DNA of 6,650 bases. Origin: Candidatus Stahliibacteriota bacterium. Its GTDB lineage: Bacteria; Hydrothermota; Tepidihabitantia; B3-TA06. Within the stretch, counting starts at the first letter, position 1. Every line of letters begins with the position of its first letter. The stretch is from assembly GCA_030670165.1 (NCBI GenBank), contig DAOVCF010000112.1, positions 1 to 6,650 on the forward strand, written 5' to 3'. Below are positions 1-4,812 of the stretch, in pieces. The position numbers were made by a program, and so were the translations under genes. Under the pieces are notes generated by a model that saw nothing but the letters and a program-made list of their open reading frames with translations, had not been told where the DNA came from and did not search any database.

Positions 1-1271
1 GCACCTATCCAGCCGTAGGCGTCGGCGAAGTTCCAGTGGTAGCCCGACCACCCGTCGCAACCCACTTTGGTGATCATTTCCAGGGTGTCGTTGTGCATGC
101 ACCCGTCGAGATCGAGCATGGAGTACGCAGTCATGCGGTAGAAATGGGTATCAGGCGGCGTATAGAGCTCGCCAGGCGTCCAGCACGGACCTACGATGGT
201 GTCGAGGGCGCCAGGCAGAAGGTCGTTGATGGAGATGCTGAAGTGGTAAACCAGTGAGTCGTCATCCTCAAGGAGATCGTAGATATCGATGGTGACCGGG
301 AAGTGTTCGACTTCCGCACCGACGTTGCGGACTGTGACTATCGGCTGAATCTCGGTCCAGCGAAGTACCGTCTCAGCCGGTGAAATGAAGACGTACGCCT
401 TAACGTCGTGCCTGAAGATGCGCTTGTAGCCCGCACGGATACTGCGGCCATTGCTGATGGTGCCCTGGTAGTATACGCCGTGCTCACCGGATTGGTCCTC
501 GATACCGGTCTCGCCGTTGTCCGCAGTCCAGCCGTCACTCGAGGATTCGTAGAAGAAGTGGATAAAGTGGTAGGAAAAGACCACGCCGCACGCACCATCG
601 GAGAGAAGCTTGATCTGCCCACCAAAGGTAAGGGAGAGCTCGAAGTTGTAGGTGTGGGTGTTGAAACGGCCCTGTGTATCGTACCACTGGAACCACGCCG
701 TCTCCTGCTGCCCATCGTACGCGTGGTAAACACGGTTGGTGTCGCTGGGATCCGGGCTTTGGGTCGGATCCATGTCCTGCCAGAGCGCTGCCATAACCGC
801 GTTGGGAGCACCGGTGTACGGGAAGGGAGGGATGGCCGACGGAGGAGTGGGGAAGCCTGCCTCCGCGGCCGGATCGAAGCTGACCCAGCCGTCAGGGGAC
901 ACGTAGAGTATATCGTCCGGCTTATACCAGCTGCCGTAGTACCAGAAGGAGTCAGGCAGTTGATACTCGTAGGGCTTGTCGTTGTAGGGAGCCCACTTGC
1001 TGCCGGAAGTAATGTCCACGAATCCAGGCAACCCAGCCACAGGTGGATCGGAAAACGGAGGATCCTGACCCGGTGCGTTATCATACATCCAGTACCAGCC
1101 GCTTGCCGCGTTAGGTGGGTAGGCCCAGCTTACGCTGCCGCCCTCTACGGGCGTTGTTTCCAAGCCATCAGTAGCGGGAAGCGCCTCACCTCCATCAATG
1201 GCTTGCGGAGCCGCAAAGGCCAGCACCGCAAAGCTGAGGATTAGCGCTACCGCGAAAAGCTTTTTACTCAT
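1..1271 (-). CDS. Exported modular surface/secreted protein, 3' end cut by window edge
   Basis: The frame is open from ATG 1269-1271 to the left window edge: 423 codons, no stop. A clear SD (AGGAGG, 8-nt spacer) precedes this ATG. Residues 1-20 are a Sec signal peptide: MSKK, a hydrophobic stretch, then Ala-Phe-Ala as the cleavage motif. Residues 60-280 form an aromatic-rich beta module common in large exported proteins of FCB-type and WOR-3-like bacteria. Its landmarks are VSPDGWVSF (124-132), NAVMAALWQD (157-166), FELSL (210-214) and TGIED (255-259). Residues 289-405 resemble a CARDB-like Ig domain: it opens at D289-V290, has a VTVRNVG strand (312-318) and a late NDT (394-396). Four Cys are visible (228, 363, 391, 405). 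The remaining C-terminus, where a sorting signal would lie, is outside the window. It could be an adhesin, protease pro-region or S-layer-like protein; no catalytic motif is visible. Export and module type are fairly sure, function is unknown. Confidence 0.85.
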   Translation of the reverse strand, partial: MSKKLFAVALILSFAVLAFAAPQAIDGGEALPATDGLETTPVEGGSVSWAYPPNAASGWYWMYDNAPGQDPPFSDPPVAGLPGFVDITSGSKWAPYNDKPYEYQLPDSFWYYGSWYKPDDILYVSPDGWVSFDPAAEAGFPTPPSAIPPFPYTGAPNAVMAALWQDMDPTQSPDPSDTNRVYHAYDGQQETAWFQWYDTQGRFNTHTYNFELSLTFGGQIKLLSDGACGVVFSYHFIHFFYESSSDGWTADNGETGIEDQSGEHGVYYQGTISNGRSIRAGYKRIFRHDVKAYVFISPAETVLRWTEIQPIVTVRNVGAEVEHFPVTIDIYDLLEDDDSLVYHFSISINDLLPGALDTIVGPCWTPGELYTPPDTHFYRMTAYSMLDLDGCMHNDTLEMITKVGCDGWSGYHWNFADAYGWIG

Positions 1272-1279
1272 TGTTTGTT

Positions 1280-1285
1280 CCTCCT
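1280..1285 (-). promoter_or_regulatory. Ribosome binding site of the exported-protein gene
   Basis: On the minus strand AGGAGG lies 8 nt upstream of ATG 1271-1269. This fixes the start codon and places the signal peptide exactly at the N-terminus. Confidence 0.85.
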
Positions 1286-1353
1286 TGAAAAGGTTGTTTT
1301 ATGCATAAGGGGTTTTCTCTTAATTGTCGCCCTTTGCTTGGTCTATTTACGTT

Positions 1354-1363
1354 TCACCTCCTT
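1354..1363 (-). promoter_or_regulatory. Orphan full-length Shine-Dalgarno (STAB-SD-like) in 5' UTR
   Basis: The minus strand reads AAGGAGGTGA, complementary over ten bases to the usual 16S rRNA 3' end. No ATG, GTG or TTG lies at a usable distance 3' of it; the following bases are AACGTAAATAG. It lies about 25-30 nt downstream of the TSS predicted from the sigma-70 promoter and about 80 nt upstream of the real SD. In Bacillus thuringiensis cry genes such a 5' element stabilises mRNA by 30S binding. That role here is inference. Confidence 0.5.
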
Positions 1364-1392
1364 TTCACAGTTTATCGTTTCCTTGTTTTGAA

Positions 1393-1420
1393 AGTATAGG
1401 GTTTTTCTCGTGCTTGTCAA
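1393..1420 (-). promoter_or_regulatory. Sigma-70-type promoter for the exported-protein gene
   Basis: The minus strand has TTGACA (-35, 1415-1420; 6/6 match) and TATACT (-10, 1393-1398; 5/6 match), separated by 16 bp. The predicted TSS is near 1386, giving a 5' UTR of about 115 nt. It points directly at the SD and ATG of the exported-protein gene and suggests strong expression. Confidence 0.75.
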
Positions 1421-1506
1421 GACCCCCAGCGGGAATCGGAAACAACTACACGAGTACCCTTATCGAAGTTGTCCAAAGAACCTGTTCTCCTTACTGAGTG
1501 GAATTA

Positions 1507-1522
1507 AGCAAGTTGCGTGCCA
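1507..1522 (-). promoter_or_regulatory. Sigma-54 (RpoN) -24/-12 promoter toward the exported-protein gene
   Basis: The minus strand reads TGGCACG-CAAC-TTGCT. It matches every specified base of the published consensus TGGCACG-N4-TTGCW, with the invariant GG and GC exactly 10 nt apart. The predicted TSS is near 1496, which gives a leader of about 225 nt running through the sigma-70 promoter into the exported-protein gene. Sigma-54 promoters need an AAA+ enhancer-binding protein bound upstream; bases 1546-1720 would hold its sites. No other gene lies downstream on this strand before 1271. Confidence 0.7.
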
Positions 1523-1695
1523 CCTGCCCTTGCCGCTGTGCGGCGCGTATCTGCGTGACTTATGAAAACAAAGGCCACCAAGCCCACTGCCCGAATGTCC
1601 ATTTAGTGAATCTTGGTTGCAGAAAAGCTTAACTCCCGCATAAAGCCTGAGAGTCTCGCATCCCACTCAATTATGAGATCGTGTGGGTGTTCCGA

Positions 1696-1718
1696 TCTTT
1701 TCGCCGAAGGCGAAAAGA
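1696..1718. repeat. Perfect inverted repeat, 10-bp arms and 3-nt spacer; probable protein-binding dyad
   Basis: The arms TCTTTTCGCC (1696-1705) and GGCGAAAAGA (1709-1718) are exact reverse complements around GAA. Neither strand has a T-tract after the dyad and no gene ends nearby, so an intrinsic terminator is unlikely. It ends 12 bp before the -35 of the plus-strand operon and lies about 175-190 bp upstream of the sigma-54 element. It could be an operator for the operon, an enhancer site for the sigma-54 promoter, or both. Confidence 0.55.
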
Positions 1719-1730
1719 AGGATAGACGGC

Positions 1731-1758
1731 TTGACTTTCCCCATCTGTAAAGTAGACT
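1731..1758 (+). promoter_or_regulatory. Promoter of the glycosyltransferase operon
   Basis: TTGACT (-35, 1731-1736; 5/6) and TAGACT (-10, 1753-1758; 4/6) are separated by 16 bp. The -10 ends only 9 bp before ATG 1768, so transcription would begin at or within a few bases of the start codon. Confidence 0.55.
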
Positions 1759-1767
1759 TTATCTGTT

Positions 1768-2685
1768 ATGAAGGTCTCAGTGTCAATCATAGTGCCTGCC
1801 TTTAACGAAGAAGAAAATATCCCGTTCCTGGTGGAGGAGTTCGCGACGCTTGCCAAAAAGGAACCGAGGTTTGATTTCGAGGTTCTTTTGATAGACGACG
1901 GCAGCACCGACGGAACATATACCGCGGCAAAGGGGCTTGCTCGAAAGCACCCGTTCCTGCGAGTGATAAAACACCGTGCGAACTTCGGCGTTACCCGCGC
2001 GCTCGAGACTGGATTTGAGAATGCAAAGGGCGAGGTTTTTGTCTTCTTCCCAGCAGACTTACAGTTTTTAATAACCGACATCCCCAGACTGGTTGAGCCG
2101 ATCCTTAAAGGTGAGGCAGACATAGTCACCGGCCGCAAGATCGGGCGTTACAAGAAGCGTTTCGTCTCAGGGGTCTACAACCTTCTTTCCCGACTTCTCT
2201 TCCGGATCAATGTAAGGGATTTGAACTCGGTCAAGGCGTTCCGGCGCGAGGTTGTTGAGGATATATCCATGCGCAAGGACTGGCACCGGTATATCGTGGT
2301 GCTTGCCGCCAAGGACGGCTGGAGGATCGAGGAGGTAGACGTTACACTCAGACCTCGAATGCACGGGCGTTCCAAGTTCGGGTTCTGGCGCATCCCTCTT
2401 GGGGTGCTCGATCTTATCTCTGTCTCGTTCCTTCTTCGCTACTCCCGCAAGCCGATGCTTTTGTTCGGAACCCTGGGCGGGATAAGCATAGGTCTGGGCA
2501 TAATTGCCGGGTTTGTCGCTATCGGGTTGCGCATCGCAGGCATCGGCTTCCGGCCGCTTCTCTACCTCGTGATCCTCCTGGTCGTTACCGGTCTGCTTTT
2601 GATGATGGCCGGCTTCCTCGCAGAGCAGGTGGCACAACTTAGGGCGGAGATCGAGGATGTAAAGAAACATATCCGTAATAATTAA
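1768..2685 (+). CDS. GT2 family polyprenyl-phosphate glycosyltransferase (DPM1/GtrB-like), membrane anchored
   Basis: The 305-residue protein starts at the canonical GT2 N-terminus (SIIVPAFNEEENI, 6-18), so ATG 1768 is secure although no SD precedes it. DDGSTDGT (43-50) is the nucleotide-sugar/metal motif. The usual DADLQ appears as PADLQ (95-99), keeping only the second acidic residue (D97). DLNSVKAFRREV (151-162) corresponds to the family acceptor-side motif, and RPRMHGRSKFG (195-205) to its R-x2-G-x-SK signature. Two membrane helices follow (about 230-256 and 263-285), then a short charged amphipathic tail (286-305). Known relatives transfer a sugar from UDP- or GDP-sugar to undecaprenyl or dolichyl phosphate on the cytoplasmic face. 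The sugar cannot be read from sequence. It is first in the operon; its TAA shares one base with the next ATG. Confidence 0.88.
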   Translation: MKVSVSIIVPAFNEEENIPFLVEEFATLAKKEPRFDFEVLLIDDGSTDGTYTAAKGLARKHPFLRVIKHRANFGVTRALETGFENAKGEVFVFFPADLQFLITDIPRLVEPILKGEADIVTGRKIGRYKKRFVSGVYNLLSRLLFRINVRDLNSVKAFRREVVEDISMRKDWHRYIVVLAAKDGWRIEEVDVTLRPRMHGRSKFGFWRIPLGVLDLISVSFLLRYSRKPMLLFGTLGGISIGLGIIAGFVAIGLRIAGIGFRPLLYLVILLVVTGLLLMMAGFLAEQVAQLRAEIEDVKKHIRNN

Positions 2686-3821
2686 TGAAGCTAGGCGTCT
2701 TAACCCACGGCTTTCCTACTGACCAAAACCCCATTGCTGCGAATTTCCTTGAACCCTTTCTTGAAGAGATTTCGAAGCAGGGACACTCTGTATGGGTGAT
2801 TACTCCCCGGATGGGAAAACAAAAACCCTTGCCTCAATCCTACCCGATAGAGGCTTTTGACTGGCGTGGAGGTGAAAAACTCCTCGGTCAATTGAAGCTG
2901 TGGAACCCAGTCGATTTATTATCACTCCTCAAATTCCTTCGAGCGCAGAAAGAAACCCTGATGAGGCTGAACTCTGAAGTAGGGTTCGACCACGTCCTTG
3001 CAGTGTGGATGATACCCAATGCACTGGCTGCAAGAAGCTTGAAGAGAAAACGAGGCGTAGAGTACTCCACATGGTCTCTGGGAACGGATATCAATAGATT
3101 CGCAGCCAATCCAATCGGCCGCCCTCTACTGAAAGGATTGATGAAGGAGGCATCTCACATTTTTGCCAACAGCCACAATTTGTGCTCAAAGATCGCTTCT
3201 CTCTCAGGAAAAACAGTGGAACTTTTGCCTACCTACCGTCCTCTGGAGGAACCGGATCCTCAACTCATTCCTAAATTAGATAGTAGCGCTTTTAATTTTC
3301 TATGCGTGGCGCGGTTGGAACCGGTAAAGGGACCGGATGTCTTAGTCGAGGCATTTATAAATTTACTATCCGTGTTCTCTGAGGATAAGAAAGTTCATCT
3401 TCACATTCTAGGTGACGGAACCATGCGTAAAGGATTGGAGATTAGGGTAAAGGAAGCCGGGGTCGCTAGCCAAGTTCACTTCTACGGTATGGTACCGCCG
3501 GAAAGGGTCGCAGGATTCCTGCGGGTAGCAGACTGCCTGGTTCTACCCTCAAGGAACGAGAGCATGCCGGTATCGTTCTGGGAAGCCCAGGCCGCCGGTG
3601 TTCCTGTAATCGGTACAGACGTAGGTGATCTCGGTTGGGCTATAAAAGAGTTCGGCCAAGGGATAGTTATACAGTCGGAGGATGTAGAAGGACTTGTTGC
3701 CGCCATGAAACGTGCGGTAAAGGAAGGGAAGAATATTCTAGAACCTAATCCGAAAGCTATTCCACCCTACCCTAAAAGGTCGGCTCATATATTCCTGAAG
3801 GCGATTGAGGATGACGAGTAA
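2685..3821 (+). CDS. GT4 family (GT-B fold) glycosyltransferase
   Basis: The 378-residue protein has the two-domain GT-B layout. The N-terminal acceptor domain begins KLGVLTHGFPT, has the usual GHSVWVITP strand (33-41) and SLGTD (131-135). The C-terminal donor domain begins near 203 with VARLEPVKG (208-216), whose R210 and K215 are the phosphate-binding pair. It continues with LGDG (242-245), VHFYGMV (264-270) and the E-x7-E pair E292/E300, followed by AAGVPVIGTDVGD (303-315). These are standard for retaining GT4 enzymes using NDP-sugars; specificity is not predictable. No membrane helix is seen, so it is cytosolic or peripheral. The start overlaps the preceding stop as TAATG and lacks an SD, implying translational coupling. 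G+C counted by hand over 2701-3780 is about 49%, against about 54% for the upstream gene, with more A/T-ending codons, which may signal replacement by transfer. Confidence 0.88.
   Translation: MKLGVLTHGFPTDQNPIAANFLEPFLEEISKQGHSVWVITPRMGKQKPLPQSYPIEAFDWRGGEKLLGQLKLWNPVDLLSLLKFLRAQKETLMRLNSEVGFDHVLAVWMIPNALAARSLKRKRGVEYSTWSLGTDINRFAANPIGRPLLKGLMKEASHIFANSHNLCSKIASLSGKTVELLPTYRPLEEPDPQLIPKLDSSAFNFLCVARLEPVKGPDVLVEAFINLLSVFSEDKKVHLHILGDGTMRKGLEIRVKEAGVASQVHFYGMVPPERVAGFLRVADCLVLPSRNESMPVSFWEAQAAGVPVIGTDVGDLGWAIKEFGQGIVIQSEDVEGLVAAMKRAVKEGKNILEPNPKAIPPYPKRSAHIFLKAIEDDE
3797..3801 (+). promoter_or_regulatory. Ribosome binding site deciding the flippase-like gene start
   Basis: GAAGG ends 9 nt before ATG 3811 but only 3 nt before the alternative in-frame TTG at 3805. 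ATG 3811 is therefore preferred. Confidence 0.5.
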
Positions 3822-4812
3822 CAACACTTCCCCAAAAAAGGAAAGTTCAGGGGAAAAACCCTGGAAGAAGGTTCTGCGCTGGACCGTCCAAGTTGCAGTG
3901 ATCGGGGCAATCGGGTTCTTTCTTGTAAGGACGGTCGTTCGCAACTGGCAGGAGGTAGCCGAGTTCCCATGGCATTTCAATCCCTGGTTACTTATCCTGT
4001 CCTTACTGGTACTTGGCGGAACGATCTTTTTCATGATCGTGCTGTGGCGCTGGCTGCTGGCAAGGCTGGGGGGTAAGATTCCTTTGAGCGCTGCATTCAG
4101 GATATTCTCGATTTCCTCTCTCGGACGCTATCTGCCCGGCAAGGTATGGCAGGTAGTGGGAATGGTATATCTGGGGCGCAAGGAAGGCGTGCGTGCCGAA
4201 GCCGGTGTTTGGGCTGCACTCCTTGCCCAGATACTTGCCGTGCTTTCCGGATTCCTGGTAACCTTCGCGGCTCTGTTACTGGAACAGAAACGAATGCTTG
4301 CACCGCTTCTCGATAGATTAGGTGTAGAGTCTATTTCTTTATGGTGGTTCATACTGCCGCTGGTAGTGGTCCTTGTTCTCTTGCACCCCAGGATACTGGA
4401 GCGGATAACCAACTTGCTTTTGAGATTGCTTAAACGCGAACCGATTCGGTTCAAGCTCTCCTATCTGGGGCTTTTAGGATTTTTTCTTCTTTATGCATTG
4501 AGTTGGCTCTGCTACGGCACCGCGTTCTACCTGTTTCTTGCGTCTGTAAACCCCTTGCCTATTACTGACTGGGTAGTGGTGACCGGAGGCTTTGCCGCCG
4601 CTTATATCGTAGGGCTTCTGGCTATATTCGTGCCCGGCGGATTGGGGGTGCGCGAGGGACTCCTGGCTCTGTTTCTTGCCGGGCTTGTAGGATCGGGTGT
4701 GGCTGTAGCCCTTTCATTCGGTCAGAGGTTGTGGTTCACTGCAGTGGAGTTGACATTTGTGGCAATTTCCGTTATCTTTCTGCGGAGGAAAAATGGCAAA
4801 GAAAAAAAATGA
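3811..4812 (+). CDS. LPG_synthase_TM / flippase-like integral membrane protein (UPF0104, COG0392 type)
   Basis: The product is 333 residues from ATG 3811 (335 from TTG 3805). A Lys-rich cytoplasmic head (1-20) precedes about eight hydrophobic segments, near 24-44, 57-80, 130-157, 176-192, 217-247, 255-275, 284-302 and 305-324. Two family motifs are visible: SLGRYLPGKVWQ (103-114) and VPGGLGVREG (274-283). The family matches the membrane half of MprF, which translocates lysyl-phosphatidylglycerol. The MprF catalytic (GNAT-like) C-terminal domain is absent. Stand-alone members often sit beside GT2 polyprenyl-phosphate transferases, sometimes fused to them, suggesting lipid or lipid-sugar translocation or enzyme support. 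That role here is inference. The gene overlaps its predecessor by 11 nt and its successor by 20 nt, so co-expression is very likely. The last codons contain a run of eight A (4802-4809). Confidence 0.85.
   Translation: MTSNNTSPKKESSGEKPWKKVLRWTVQVAVIGAIGFFLVRTVVRNWQEVAEFPWHFNPWLLILSLLVLGGTIFFMIVLWRWLLARLGGKIPLSAAFRIFSISSLGRYLPGKVWQVVGMVYLGRKEGVRAEAGVWAALLAQILAVLSGFLVTFAALLLEQKRMLAPLLDRLGVESISLWWFILPLVVVLVLLHPRILERITNLLLRLLKREPIRFKLSYLGLLGFFLLYALSWLCYGTAFYLFLASVNPLPITDWVVVTGGFAAAYIVGLLAIFVPGGLGVREGLLALFLAGLVGSGVAVALSFGQRLWFTAVELTFVAISVIFLRRKNGKEKK
4784..4788 (+). promoter_or_regulatory. Ribosome binding site of the YfhO-like gene
   Basis: GGAGG lies 4 nt before ATG 4793, inside the end of the upstream gene. 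The spacing is short. The only other nearby ATG (4809) is out of frame and soon meets a stop, so ATG 4793 is the start. Confidence 0.6.

Larger units (their letters stand above)
1272..1767. other. Divergent intergenic regulatory region (about 500 bp)
   Basis: This gap separates the start of the minus-strand exported-protein gene from the start of the plus-strand glycosyltransferase operon. It holds, from left to right, an SD, an orphan SD, a sigma-70 promoter, a sigma-54 promoter, a perfect dyad and the operon promoter, each listed separately. A small hairpin, GCCGC-TGT-GCGGC (1532-1544), lies about 10 bp upstream of the sigma-54 -24 element. A 10-bp palindrome, TTATGCATAA, lies at 1299-1308 in the 5' UTR. 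I see no tRNA, no convincing small gene and no intrinsic terminator with a T-tract. Bases 1546-1690 hold nothing I can name; they are the expected place for activator binding sites. Confidence 0.7.

Noticed and set aside
338..1084. A 248-codon minus-strand frame rich in Ser, Thr, Arg and Pro
   Set aside because: It is an alternate frame inside the exported-protein gene with low-complexity composition and no start signal.
408..1244. A 278-codon open frame on the plus strand opposite the exported-protein gene
   Set aside because: It is a codon-bias shadow. Its product lacks recognisable domains, while the minus frame has an SD, signal peptide and well-ordered family motifs over its whole length.
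1460..1666. A 68-codon minus-strand frame in the intergenic region
   Set aside because: It has no proper SD and no recognisable domain, and it runs across the consensus sigma-54 promoter, which explains the sequence better.
1696..1718. Reading the dyad as an intrinsic terminator
   Set aside because: No U-tract follows on either strand and no gene ends beside it, so a protein-binding site is more likely.
1671..2138. A 155-codon minus-strand frame opposite the GT2 gene
   Set aside because: The plus-strand GT2 motifs account for the sequence fully; the antisense product has no family features.
2167..2670. A 167-codon minus-strand frame opposite the GT2 membrane region
   Set aside because: Its highly polar, His/Pro/Glu-rich product is the expected antisense of hydrophobic helices.
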